Shown here: piece after piece, positions 32,800-45,749 of the stretch
Layout of the letters: every line of letters begins with the position of its first letter
How positions within the stretch are numbered: the stretch's first letter is position 1
Source: Zhengitettix transpicula
Taxonomy: Eukaryota; Arthropoda; Insecta; Orthoptera; Tetrigidae
Length of the DNA stretch: 64,000 nucleotides
Assembly (NCBI GenBank): GCA_037074705.1
Contig: CM073590.1
Location: 89,458,947-89,522,946 of the forward strand
Reading direction: 5' to 3'
Notes under the pieces: generated by a model
The model's input: the letters and a program-made list of their open reading frames with translations, nothing else
Databases searched by the model: none
Told to the model about the DNA's origin: nothing
Program-made: the position numbers and the translations under genes

Positions 32800-35700
32800 A
32801 AGCAATGAAACGAAATCTGACAATAACCGAAGTATTGGTGCGAGATGGTATATTTGGTCAGGATGTGCATGAAATAGTTTGAAATTAATTTTACGCGTGT
32901 GAAAGTTAGGGGAAAAGAGAAAGAAAAATAGTTAAATGTGCATTTGAATTCAAAGATGATAGTTTAGATTTTAAAAGTATTTAGTATTATTTGTGATAAT
33001 TTGTGCGGAATCCAATTATGTTTGGGAATAATTAGTGGCATATTTGGTTCGAATAACAAATGTGTTAATTGCTCTATCATATTCTTGGACAACACAGCAT
33101 AAATAGCAATAACTGTTATTTACTGGAAGAGTAACGCCTCTCTGCGTGTTAAATGTGCGCTTCTTACTTTTCTTTTTACTTTTTAATATACGTAAGTATT
33201 GCAGAGTAAATGTTCATATTGGTTACTATTTAATTGCGTGGAATTTATATTGCACTATATGTCAATGGATCGAAAGAATGAAAGCACACACTTACGAGTA
33301 TATGCTGAGTTATAGTACATGTTGGCACAGTACAAGTATGAGTATAAAGAGGGCGAGGAGATAGCTCGGGAGATAAGGACAAGGATATTTGCTACGACAA
33401 GCTTGGCTGGTCCCTGCATTGTCGTGTTAATGGCCTGGCTCGTTCAATCCAGAGAACACTGCCCTGTCGCACACGCACCCTAGACAACAACGGTGTCTCG
33501 TGCTAATTTCTCCCACGCCGAGACAACTCACGGTTAATTGCGAATTTCCCTGGCAACAGTTTACATTGCGATATTAATAGTATTTCCCTCGTAATTTGAA
33601 ATACTACTTCCAAGCATTATTATTTACTATCGATTTCACGAAACGCACAAATGAATAATTTTTAATGGCTTCAATAATTATGAAATTCTTTGAAAGATGT
33701 GATTTCACACAATGAAGTGTGAATTCACTTAAATATCCCGTCCATGTTATATGCTAGACAGGACAAACAAAACGTTCACTTAATACCCGTATCAAGGAAT
33801 TTCAAACTTCCCAACGATAAATAATCTGTAGCCGCCAAACATATAATCAATTCGAAACATTATTTGATTGTCAAAATGCTAACATTTTAGACGTTAACAC
33901 CAGGTACCTTTCCAGAATTATTTCATTAAATCCAACATCACAGCAATTAATGTACAAACATATACTGCGAAACTCAACAATTGCTACGATCCCTTATTGT
34001 TACGCTAACCCTTTTGCTTTCCCAATGTCTTTGCACTTGTTTCTCTTTGGAATTTGTCTAATCTATTCTACGGTTGTCGTTCTTGGATCTTGCGTTTTCT
34101 TGGCATCTAAAGTGAGGAAAAAGTTGTCCAGAAACGTTGTGAGATATTTATATCATCACTTCTTTTGTCTGTATTGGCTATTTTATATTATTATGAAAAT
34201 GACTTTGGTAAAACATTTCTTGCAACTATTTGTTTTGGTATTTACTGTGGATAATCTTAAATTTATTCGTCGTTAAACAATTTAATTCAATAACATTTAA
34301 ATCCTTGTCTATGTTTATGCCCAGGAAAACTTTATAACCTATATTAATAAAAACGTATTTTCTCCATATATTAATAAGAATCAAATGATTTAAATATATT
34401 TATGTGTCAAGAAACAGGGGATCCAAATCCTACTTCATGTAATGTTCAATTTAGTGGGGGTAAATAGTTGTGATGTAGACCGCAGTTTTGAAGAAAATTA
34501 ATTGCAGTAGTTCATTATAATATTTTCCTTGCTAAAGTTTGGAATTAGCATAAATATTTCATATCAAACACTGTGAACAAAAAGTTATATTGATTACTCA
34601 AAAAGGAACATAAATAAAATTGAGGAAAATGAAATATTGTAGTCTAAATGAAATACGACGCTAAATACTATGCTCTTGAATATCTCAGGGTCATGTATTT
34701 TGACCTTACAATAATAAAGAGCGTGAAATTTTAATTTGGAACAATAATATGGCAGAGAAAAATTATGCGACAGTTTACATCACTTAAAATAGTCAGAAGT
34801 CAGCTGCTGGTCACAGGATTTCTGTTGATAACCGTTGGTTACGGTCATCCTCACACACATATCCTGGTCGTTCCCGCCCAAGGTACTGGAAAGCATGTAT
34901 TGAAACTAGTTTCCTGATGTCCATGTGTTGATTTTCGATAACGTCATCAGAGGGAGTGGTACACACTGAATTTATTTTGCTCGGTACTCAAATGTCTCAC
35001 TAGTGGAATTCTTATACTACCTACCTGTTTAGCCTACTTGGAATGAAAAAAATTCGAACTTAGAGTTGGCCTGAATAAATGTTAGGTCTGTAATGACTTC
35101 CTTAAAACATATGGTATGCAAATAAATTGCTCACTTCTTTTGACCTATTATGATTCGTGATTTCCTGAATTTCCTCCGGTGTCACCGTCTATAAGGCGAA
35201 GCCAAATCTTCCCATTTTTAACTTCTCACTTACGTCTTAACTTATGACTTTTTTTATTCCATCCTAACCCTGATGACTTCCCAGCTTGTTGTTTTAACTG
35301 CTTACGGAATTTACCTGAGCAGTCAGACGACTCAAAATTTTATTAATTCACATCGGTTACTGTTTTTGCATACGATTGTCATCTGAATTGCTGTGTTTAT
35401 ATATCGCTTTGTTCGCATTCATAAAGGAAACAGTCGGAAAGATTTTTTCAAACTTTATATTTTTGTTGTAAAAAAGCACAAGGACAATCTCAGCGGTATA
35501 TAACCATATACCACATGGAGACTAAAACGCGAAAGTATCAACCTGATTTTGTTCGCTTAACAGATAAAAGGCTGAATGAATTTTTTCTGATATGGTAACT
35601 TTGAGACTGTCTTAAATTTTTAAGCCACAATTTAAAAAAGTAACCTAAATTTACTTGCATTTTTACGTACACGTATTGGAATATTTTTTTTGATATCATG

Positions 35701-38400
35701 ATTACGCTACAAGATAGCTGTAAAGATGCAAGAAAAAAGAAGAAAACTATTAAATAAAATAATAAATACTTTAACAATAACAGGTCAAAAATATCAACTC
35801 AAGTCCTATATAATTCATTATAGACAAATATTTTGTAAAAATATAACCATGACGTAAGAACGAGGTTGAGGTACAAGCTACATTTCGCTTGCAATTAAAG
35901 CATAGTTTATTATGCAATTTCTACTCCATCACAAGATTTTTCATAATACTGTGATCCACAAACACTTCACTTACGGTCGTTTCCACTTCACTTGCGATTG
36001 AGGAAATGAAAATGTCATTGTTTTTATTCACTACTATCGCACAATAAAGGGCTAAATGATAGTCGTAAAATCAAATTATAATCATCAGAACAATAGTTTG
36101 TCATTACTCAGACAATTATTAAACTTATAATGGTTCTAATCAATACATGCAAAACAATTGGAGGATGCATTTACACCGATTTACGGAAAAAATTCTCTCA
36201 TTCTGGGCCTAAATATTATACGTGAAATACAAATTACATTAAAAGACATAAATAAAACATCTATGAAAGGCGCAAATCTGAATTTGTACATTTACAAGTT
36301 TACAGTAATAGTTAGTAACTTCTGACCTACCTCTAGACGTCATAACGTGTTACTGAGGAGTGTAAATAAATGTATTTATAGTACAACGTAAATATTTTCG
36401 AATCTATAAAAGAGATATTTTAATGTAACAATGTTGGTGTAAGATAAGTTAAAAAAAAGAGAAGATTGTTATGCCAAACTGGCAGTTTCAGTGTTAAATG
36501 ACAAACTATTTCAGTCCACGATTTAATATTGTCTAGAAGTTCCGTTTAATTGCAACACTACAGAAATATCTTAATTATTCTGTAGTCCAAACATTATTGA
36601 TGTCACTACAGACGATTTTTTAGCTCAGACCTCATAGGAATAATATACTTGAAATGTAACACTGTAATATTAAATTTATTCTAAAAGAGGTAAACAGCGA
36701 GATTTCCATCAACAGATTGGCGCGTGGCAAGAATTGATTTACAAATAATTAAAAAAAAATTCGCCACAGCAATTACGTTAAAATAACATTTTCTCTATTT
36801 ATATTTTATCTTTTTCTCATCTGAGAATATAGCAAAACAGGTTACTTTTACTCTGTCTGGATACGTTAGCGTAATAACGTACGGGGGAGAAGTTCCCTAC
36901 TTCCATTTCAATTGCCATCTCCCTTTGTATTTACAGAGGGATGAAGGCCTCAATGACTTCCGTCATTGCCTCTAGCATTTATCGTAAAAATAAATCTCTG
37001 AATTTCCTTCCATTTTGGGGGAACACAGAAGTTCCCTCCAGTATAACATAATAGATTTCAGGGGACTTCACTCCTCAAATGTGGTTGGATACATTAGACA
37101 TACTCGTACAGTAGAATTGCATTAAAAATTCTGGAGATTGCCTTAATAACAATCGGATGGTTGTTCTAACTTTTAAGGTGTTTGATAGAAATAACACATA
37201 ATTTTTTTTATTATAAGGGAAACTGGTTTCCGTTGCTCAGTGAAACAGTTGGAAATGATACATCATAAATTTGTTAATTTATTTTAATTAATTTGATATA
37301 TTGAAGCATAAAACGAAACGTAGGGATTTTAATCGGTGATCAATAAATACATTTGGAAAGAGCGTAGTCCCAATTCCCTCAATGCAACGAAGGCGGTTAA
37401 AAAAACGGTAAAATTTGACAATAAATTAACAATTAAAACACTTTTATCAAGTAATAAAGTCATGTATTGAAATTGTCACACATTTTCGAAGGAATACCGC
37501 AGTGAACTTTCGGTAAGAAAAAGAACACTAATTCAATATTTTCAGGACACCAGAAATAGTAAACAGATTTTTTGTAGTGAACATTTTAAAGATAAAATTT
37601 AAGGGACTTATAATCCGACATATGTTTTCAAACTTTGTGACTGTGCCAATTATGATATTATATATTCTACTACTAAAAATCTGTACTTTTCCGATTAATT
37701 TTTGTAATTTTTACTATTTTTAATTTCTCCTAATGCTCAGCAGTGTATACGTATTTGTAAGCAGTTGACTTTCTGGGCAATGGCGGAATACGGCATAAAC
37801 ACCAGTTGTTACATTTGTCGCAGCATAAGGTCCTAAACCGTTTTTTTCGCTCTAAAATTTTACTTTACATCTTATTTTATCAAGTTGGCAAATTGTAATG
37901 TACTCAGCGGCTGTTGTAGTCGAGTGTGAATTTTTTGTTCATATTACACGCATTTACAATTAAAAGGCGGTAATGAATTGTTAAAACACCTTTCATCTGG
38001 TTGGAAAAGCAGCTGAATAATTTTGAGTTACAGTTGAGGTACTTCCTCTACTGGAGCGAGGTTTAGGACGTGAACTAGACACACACAGACATCTTAATGA
38101 CAAAAATTAATCCTCTCCCATTCAGTCAAAAGCGATGTAACTTTGATATTATTTACTTTCTCACTAGTCCGTCGCAGCCATTTATTTACTTATTTGATTG
38201 ACACGTGCGTCCTCATATTGTCTTAAGAACCATTCAAAATAACAAATTATTACCTTATTTTATTACGAAAAGTATTTAATAATAATCACAAACAATTCAT
38301 CTACCAACATTGGTACATATAATAAACGCGTATCCAGGGAGGTCAGAAAAGGTCTGAAATTATTCTAAGGGTATTGCAGGGTAGGTTGTACTGAGAAATA
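32800..38400. other. Long AT-rich region, no gene recognised
   Basis: Open frames at 33146-33364, 33950-34276 (108 codons, hydrophobic) and 35538-35777 (minus) were read and show no receptor, enzyme or transposon pattern. Short GC-richer stretches at 33340-33530 and 34800-34980 carry nothing identifiable. Confidence 0.45.
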
Positions 38401-38514
38401 ATTGTTAAGAAAAAAAACTATACGTTGCGCCGTTTTCGATTTAATTTTCGGGGTTACCAAACGTGTTCTTCGTATGTTTATCTAAAAACCGAACAAGAAA
38501 AATCACGGGAACCA

Positions 38515-38605
38515 TTGGACGGTAGCATGGATCGAACCAGAGCCAACAGGTCATCACGCAGCAGTCAAGAGCGCTGCCATCTACGCTATGAGAACAATTG
38601 GCATT
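38515..38605 (-). mobile_element. tRNA-like SINE fragment, reverse orientation
   Basis: On the minus strand a box A-like TAGCGTAGATGGCAGCGC is followed about 40 bases later by GGTTCGATCC (38529-38538 on the + strand), a box B. The body differs from the copies at 30789 and 48165, so it comes from another tRNA source or an older family. Confidence 0.55.
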
Positions 38606-38609
38606 ACTT

Positions 38610-39420
38610 GTATCAGCCTGTGTAGTAGAAGTGGAAAACAGAAGGATTCAATCGAAAACGAGCACATTTTAATATTTTGTTGCGTTAGTTCCAACGCCTA
38701 AAAATGTGCTTACGTGTTGAATAGGAATTAATGCGTGGGTGGAGGCGTCCTGAAACAAAGTTTTGGATAAATCGAATCTGTAAATTCTATATTGATCCTG
38801 TGAAGAGAAAGCTGAACGTTCGAGGTGCAGGTGTAACATGTTGACACAGTTAAAAGTATTTATGCCGGTAGTTTAAACTTCGGCGCTTTATCATATGATA
38901 AATCAGAGATAAATCAAATATTATTTAATATATAAAATCTTTGCCGATCAGTTAGTGTTATACGTCTCAGGTTACTATTACAGTAAGGAACCCTTTTAAA
39001 AACACGGTGTTTTAATTATAGTAAACAAAACACTACCAGAATATCGGGTAGAGTAAAAAAAGTGGTCTAATATTGTTGATTTTTTCGGATTGGAGTCTCG
39101 GTTTGACTTTGGAAAAATCTGGCAACTCTAATATAGTTTCAAGTGTACAGAATAAAATGGGAGCTTTACAATAACACATTGAAAGCTGTGAAAATCTAAT
39201 AATATAACATTTATTTTGTCCCTACGTGGCGAAGGTTGCCGGTATAAAACAATCCAAATTTCTGGAGTCTTTCCAAATTTCATTGAATTATGTTAAACAT
39301 AAAACTAAGATTATACTATAAAATGTTAGACATAAAATAGGTCTTTTTCATACTTGTGTGTTATTCATTTTTATGTATTGCTGAGCTATGTACCCGTGTA
39401 TGAAATCGGGAAATCTGAGA
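38610..39420. other. AT-rich spacer, no gene seen
   Basis: No ORF of note and no repeat recognised on either strand. Confidence 0.5.
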
Positions 39421-39430
39421 GCTGAGCCCC

Positions 39431-39450
39431 GACGTCAGCGTTGACGTCAT
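39431..39450. promoter_or_regulatory. CRE-type site pair GACGTCA + TGACGTCA
   Basis: GACGTCAG at 39431 and the perfect palindrome TGACGTCA at 39442 lie 11 bp apart, about one helical turn. This octamer is the binding site of CREB/ATF factors. No start site can be tied to it. Confidence 0.4.
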
Positions 39451-39737
39451 TATCAGCTTGGCAAATTTATCCTACGTTCAAGGCCCTAGAACCACACTTC
39501 CTGAATCCTGGTCGTACTTCACGTAATCCATCAGAAAATTGGTAACATCCAATTCAAGAGAAGGAAGTTCATAGCAAAACATTCTGCGATACATGTTTAT
39601 ACTCCCGTGCTGGGTTTAAGAGTCCAATGTTCTAGACAGATTCGGAAGAAGCCAAGAGTTCATACATATAAATATATGCCGAAGTTGGCATTCATATTTG
39701 TAAATATAGTTTCTTAAGGGACCTTTAAACGATTAAC

Positions 39738-40830
39738 ATTTTACGGCAATATGTGGCCGGAAATAATAGCCGGGCAATATTTCTCTAAATCCTAAAAAAA
39801 ATTTTACAATACATAGATAATATATCAGAATAGGCGGGCAATGTTGCCAGCATTTTAAATACTGGCCGGCGTGTTGCCGGTGACCCGTGTGTCGAAAATA
39901 CGAAAACATTGCCGGACCAAAATTCACCTGGAAGTCTCTGTAGTCATTCAGCTGCGTTAACAATGAATATATTGTTCTCCGTGTAGAATTATTCAGCATT
40001 CATGAATTGGTCAAACGAGAAAACTATTAAATTTACCGATGAAGTTTGCTCAAATCCATCATTATTGGAAGTGAAGGCGATGGAGATCGCCAAGTGAAGA
40101 AATATGGTTGGCAAACAATAGCTAATAAATTTGGCATAAATTATAAATAAGCCTACAAAAAGATTAGATCCTTGAAGTCGTATGAAAAAAATGAAAATAA
40201 TAAGAAAAGTTAATTTATAATTTTTAAAAGTAATATGGAATAAATAAAGCGCATTGCCTGAACATACTTTAATATATTCAAATAATCCTTCCACTAAAGC
40301 TACGCTTACTTCTCGAACGATGTGCGAAATTGAACAATTGGATACTCTGAATAAATATATCAAATATTTATAGGAGTCTTCTGTCGCTAAGAATTTCAGG
40401 GCGATTGCCAATCTTGTAATGATTAATGATCGGTATTGCTTTCCTCATAATAGTGCCCTTTTTCTCAATCATGGGCCAGATTTTTTGATCAAATATTCAA
40501 AGTCACCCTTCGTCAATCTAGTGAAGTTTTTAAATAAGTAAATGTCAAGAATTAATTCGTTGCTTAAATTGTGAAGTGTTTCTCGTTTGTTTAAATAAGG
40601 TCGAATATTGTCTCTCATCTTCTGCATTTACTTGAAATTCTTTATCACAATTAATGCTGCACTTCATTTTTGGCCATTATTATTGTATTACATGTACGCG
40701 GGAAATGCTCGAGCTACATGTGGCCGAAATATTGCCGAGTTACACAAACGTGTGGCTGGCAACATATTTCCCAGCCAAACTTGCCGGGCAATATTTTTCT
40801 AAAATATTACCGGCAATGTGAAATTTTTGC
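39738..40830 (+). mobile_element. Decayed transposon with MADF-domain ORF (Harbinger-like)
   Basis: The + frame from ATG at 40002 reads WSNEKTIKFTDEVCSNPSLL and, after a one-base shift, DGDRQVKKYGWQTIANKFG then a stop and AYKKIRSLKSYE. That is the MADF pattern (…P-x-L/W…DR…W-x-x-I-A-x-x-x-G…K-x-x-x-L-R). The ORF is bracketed by GCCGGGCAATATTT-x-TCTAAA blocks at 39770 and 40783 and other TTGCCGG motifs. PIF/Harbinger transposons carry a MADF/Myb-like DNA-binding ORF beside their transposase, hence the tentative class. No transposase remains, and stops and the frameshift make it dead. Confidence 0.6.
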
Positions 40831-40899
40831 TGCTCGTTTACGAGCACCTTTACGTTGATAACCTGATTTGAAAAATACCAAATAATGAATGAGTAAATA

Positions 40900-41040
40900 A
40901 ATAATGTAATTATTCAAGGAATAGCTTTTAGCGCACTGTCGTGCATGGTAGCTGCATCATTTTCCCAGTCAAAGTCTTTATATTCTGTGTGGAACAGTGC
41001 CGGACAATTGAGGATCTGTGAAATGTGGAGTCTTCCCTGG
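40900..41040. other. Spacer between transposon remnants
   Basis: Short AT-rich stretch with nothing recognised; possible distal end of the reverse-strand LINE fragment that follows. Confidence 0.35.
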
Positions 41041-41229
41041 CTGGATCTCTGGTGAAGACTCCAGAAAATAAGAACGAACTAATTTAATATTTCTGTGGAT
41101 TAAGTATTTTCAATTTCTTCTTCATGTACAGTGTTATCAAAGAGTTTCACTGAAATCTAACATACCTTGAGTAGTTTTATTTTAACATGTGAAGAATGTT
41201 CAATGAAGGTAATTGAAACTTTTCTGATT

Positions 41230-41835
41230 CGCCTTGAACGCCATACCACAAAATATTACTAAATTCATCTTAACAATCGCCATTCAATTTTCCTTATTAT
41301 ATTACTAAACGATTTCCCATTCTTTGGACATTCCATTTCCTCATGGATTTATAATAGCAACGAATATTTACCCACGTCAGTTTGTTGGTCTCTATATTTA
41401 ATTTTGAATTCATGGTAATTTTTTCTATGTATGATGGTGGATTGATTCATGTTCTGATCTCTCCACTGGCCGGTTAGACTGTATAAATTTTGTAAAGCGC
41501 TCAAAACCTAGTTCTTTTTCTTATCCCAGAAAGTATCTCCTCTCACTGATTATCATTTTTACTTCTAAACAATCTCTTAGCCTGGTTCTGAAGTCTAGGC
41601 GTCCCAACAAACGGCTCCATATTCAAGGAGAGGTCGCATTAGGAATCTATAAGCGATTGCTTTAGTCTTCCGTTTGCTTTTTCTGAATGCTCTATTTATA
41701 AAGTGCAATTCTCTCCATTATTTCCCCGTTACTGAAGTAATATGTTCCGTCAATTTAAATACTTGCTAATTGTTACGCCCTGATATTGACAGTTACTTAA
41801 TCGAATTACATTTTCAGTTCCTTTTTTACATTGCA
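41230..41835 (-). pseudogene. LINE reverse transcriptase C-terminus, dead fragment
   Basis: On the minus strand a frame reads TEHITSVTGK, a stop, then WRELHFINRAFRKSKRKT and MRPLLEYGAVCWDA. The block (R-P-x-L-E-Y-G-x-x-x-W-D) is the hallmark of the thumb and C-terminal region of Jockey/CR1-type LINE reverse transcriptases. Upstream on that strand is QGVTISKYLN, the usual YLGV-x-I block. Farther on, a TDVGKYSLL stretch matches the extreme C-terminus of such elements. Several stops and frame changes show decay. The polymerase core and endonuclease are absent. Confidence 0.75.
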
Positions 41836-41839
41836 CAGT

Positions 41840-44680
41840 AATAGCTTTCGTCATTTTGTAAACATAATTGAATTAGAGTGCGAAGGATTTCCCGGTGAAT
41901 TTGTTCTAAATACAATTCCTGGGTTTCAAACCGGATCAAAGTTTGTTTCCACAACGAATTGTATTTAGAAGAAGTGAATTACATTTTACCGCGATGATAT
42001 TCATTTTATTTTTTACGGATCAACGTTGAATTTGGTCCATATTTGCTTATACATTATATATAATTTTCTTTTCTTTATTTTCATCATTAATAGATGCTGT
42101 CGGGTTTACCATCAATTTTTCAGAAAAGAAGTTTAAGAATAGAGGAATCAACCTTCTTTTCTCAAAACCCCTAGGCAGTGGAAAACTCGACAACATCTAC
42201 CAATGATTGTACTAATATTTCAATTTAAATGTTTCTTGTTTCGTACAAACTTTCGAAAGCTAGTGCATTAATTTCACAACTGTATTCCATTGAATTTTAT
42301 TTAATCACTGCCAATTTACAAACTCACCAATCGTAGTTTAAACAATTCTTATTAACCCTGAAAGTATTGCAGGACATAATTGTACTTTAAACTCAATCGA
42401 AATGTGTCTGTAATCGTTCATTACTTTTTATACATTTTTATAGTAAAGTCTGTGTGGTGACGTCACAGAACTGCGAACGCAGAATATTTTATCACAAATT
42501 TATTCATTTTTTACCTTAAATTTCTTCAACAACCTTTATGCTAGGAGCTTTCAACCCAACTGTGTTTCTTTCCTGGATTTTAAGAATAAGATAACTAATA
42601 AATCTTCAATATATTTCATGAGAATGTGCTATATTTTGAATTACATTATATTATTTAAAAACTTTATTAATGCAGATACTAAAAAATACGTTCCTAAAAA
42701 GTGTTTAAAAATAAGATCACACCTATGCATATTTTAAATAATCTTATTCATATTGATAATAAATTCAATTATGCTTTTTATGCCAGTATCAAATAGCATT
42801 ATCTTTAATGCATTTGGCTATACATTAGTAAAATTTAGACGTAATCTGGTTGACACACCTCACTTAATAAATTAATTTTATTTATTAATGAATTTTTAAA
42901 ACTTCTGTTCTTGGGAATTAATACTACATTTTAATGAAGTAATTAAGGAATTTTATGATATATTATTAACACTGAAAAAAATTAATGAATTCTGAAATGA
43001 AAAAAGAGAACATATGATCTAGTCAGCAAGAAAATTAATCCGGGTACTACAATTAAATGCAACAATATATTATATTACTTTAATTTTCACAGTAAAATTA
43101 TTAAATACTAAAAAATATTTCTGGAGAGATTGTTAATAATTTAACCAAACAAAATATACAAACTGATCTTATTAATTTCCTTAGTTCAACTATTATCTTC
43201 AAAATATAAATAGTCCGTTTGTTAACATCATTCCAGAAAATGAAACTACGTCAGGCCATCCGGAATAATATATCTAAATAAATTTCAAACTTTATTAATT
43301 GTCATAAAAATCATAACAAAATAGAGAAATCATCTATTTATTATAATAATTAATTAAGTATATATGTATTGAGTAATAATTTTTAATAAATTCATTTTAA
43401 TTACATAAAACAGGCAAATGTCAGACAATGAGAGAAATACCACCAACATTTCTGAAAACTTCATCAACTGTATTGTGCTGTTGTGTCACTTACGGCTCTT
43501 GTGTTTTATTCACCTGATGAAAGGAAAAAGTTTCCACAAACTTTGTGTGGTATTTATATTAACACTTCACTTAGTCTTTCATTTGGCTATTTTATCTAAT
43601 TATTATATTTTAAAACAGTCGTTTTATATTTTCATTTAAAATGCATTTTTTTAATAAATTCAAAAGTTCAGAAATCCCGAAAGCTGATATAAGAAAGAAA
43701 ATAGTGATAATATATATTTATGACTATTTCTGTAAAAGCGAGTCAATGCTAAGTCATAAAAACTTACAAATCAAAAAGAAATTATCCTAGTAAATAAATT
43801 GAGAAAAAATAAACTATTATGTTTGAAAACTGCTTAAGCATAAGTTCATTGACGCACAAAAGGCAAAATATTTATTAACATTTATAATAAAAGTCCCAGA
43901 ATGTCTGGGTTAATTAAAACGCATAAATAAGTTGATCGTATCAAAATCGCTTGTTGACGCTCTTACTTAATATTTTAATAATTGGTATATTCTGTTATAT
44001 GGAGATATGGATTAATGAATGCTCTTGTTTTCAAAACATTATTAAAATTGTAATTAATATAGCGTTGATAGATACTCTAATTAATGAGTAATAAGGCATA
44101 CTTATGTAAAGCTATTGTTTTTAAACTATTAACGCCATGTGATAAGTGTAACATTATTGTAATAACTGGTACATAATCATGTTGATTTTCTGCTCAACAA
44201 ACAGGTTGAAAGTAATAAACTAGATCCAAAGTTTCCGATTAAATTGACTATCACTACATAAGATTGTGTGTGGCTATTTGACCCTAATATTGATCTGGAT
44301 CAGTCTATATTAATCAAATTATATTTTACTTTTTATTCAATATTTCACGCATACCGCCAAAGTCGAATAAATCAGTTTCACTTACGGAAGCTTCTCGTTT
44401 TGCAAACAATTCCATGGTATCTTCAAACAACAACTTTTTTCTTTTATGGGTGATCAAAGTTTCATGTCAGTATTTTTGCTATGAGAATATTATAAATTTC
44501 ATATCATATAACAAAACAACGAAGGTAGTAGGTAGCCAAATAAATATCCAATATTCGTAGAGTTTCCAAATTAGTTTTGATCTACCATAAATTTAAATTA
44601 TTAATAAAAAATTAAGTGATTAAACAGTAATAATACAACAAGTTCTCAAAATTAGTGAATGTGTAAACATTGTAAATATA
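41840..44680. other. AT-rich region, no gene seen
   Basis: Apart from the CRE octamer at 42458, I see no coding or repeat signal. Frames at 43418-43639 and 44268-44453 are short, AT-driven and featureless. Confidence 0.5.
42458..42465. promoter_or_regulatory. CRE octamer TGACGTCA
   Basis: A perfect palindromic CREB/ATF site in otherwise AT-rich DNA, followed by CAGAACTGCG. Confidence 0.3.
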
Positions 44681-44684
44681 AGCA

Positions 44685-44880
44685 GCTGTTCCGTACGGAA
44701 TGTGCGTAATGATGGCGTCATGCGCGGGTAAGTGACGTCACGGGGTGATCGACCTGCGCGCGCACGGGACGTCACGGTCCATTCAGGGGCGCATTGATCC
44801 GGCCCCTAGCGTTGCCCTACTTTCGGAAACAGATCGCCCGTCGTGGCCTTCGCCGTTATGACACACGGTACCCCCACACT
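44685..44880. promoter_or_regulatory. CpG-rich island with CRE sites, candidate promoter or enhancer
   Basis: An abrupt GC- and CpG-rich island in a very AT-rich region. It holds GATGGCGTCATGCGCG, a perfect TGACGTCA at 44733, GACGTCAC at 44768 and a CGCGCGC run. Two CRE-type sites 35 bp apart in a CpG island look regulatory. A minus-strand frame at 44806-45009 leaves the island but matches no family. No transcript direction can be assigned. Confidence 0.4.
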
Positions 44881-45009
44881 GATGTAAAACATGTGCCAAC
44901 ACACTGATAATAGAAAACAGACTGACAACGGAAGAGAAATTACTCGAAAACGAAAGCTGAATAATTCATAAGTACGTCTCCCACATCCAGTTTCAACTGA
45001 GTCCAACAA

Positions 45010-45420
45010 GGAACAAACAAGAATGGAACACGTTTTCCTCGGACAATCAGAATTGAAATTAATATTATTTCAAGCGTGCGGAATATGAATATTTAATTTA
45101 ATTTATTGTAGTAGAAACCTTAGTCGTTTAGAGAGCTTGATATAGCACATTTACTCGTTATACATTTCAAGAAACAATAAATCTTTAAATTTCCCTTCAC
45201 TTTCCAGTGAACACAGATGCTCTTCCAGTGTTCTCAATAATAATTGAGAGGGTAATACACAATATGTAATTAATCATTTAAACAAAATAATTAACTTTCA
45301 AAATCTCAGTTTGGATTTAGAAAAGGGCATTACTGATAAAAAGTCATTACTCCCGGAAAGAACAACTAGAAAAATGGATATATGGAGTAATTTCGAACAA
45401 ATATTGTACGCATGATCCTT
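45010..45420. other. AT-rich spacer
   Basis: Nothing recognised on either strand. Confidence 0.5.
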
Positions 45421-45434
45421 TCAACCTGCAATAA

Positions 45435-45630
45435 AACATAAGCCGGGGATGAAAATTTTAAATTTGAAAAGACGGCTGATATTGGCGTCGAATAAATATG
45501 TCATTGAGATTGATGGTGTTTCTCCAGATATTGTTTGTTTAACTCCTTTCGGCATGAGTAGGAGTGAAGGAGAATTACATTAAAATAACACGAAAGCAAC
45601 CCAGGTTTGTGTCGAATATATTTGCGGTTT
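45435..45630 (-). mobile_element. Fragment of the TAGCTGGGTGCCCGGCG repeat body
   Basis: GATGAAAATTTTAAATTTG, TTGGCGTCGAATAAATATG, CCTTTCGGCATGAGTAGG and GGAGAATTACATTAAAATAA follow the same order as unit blocks in the reverse-oriented copy at 14530-16320. It is a single internal unit without head or tail. Confidence 0.7.
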
Positions 45631-45749
45631 AGTCCCTATGGCGTGGGGTAAAAATAGTTTCCGTGTACAACCTTAAACACGAGGAACCAAATCTGGTACA
45701 CATTACAACCAAACAATGGATGGGAAAAATACGCATATCACATACGTGT

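Noticed and set aside
33950..34276. Hydrophobic 108-codon frame that might be a receptor
   Set aside because: It has none of the odorant or gustatory receptor signatures, no usable splice partners, and its composition is explained by T-rich DNA.
43418..43639. 73-codon frame with a hydrophobic end
   Set aside because: Short, AT-driven, without domain or splice context.
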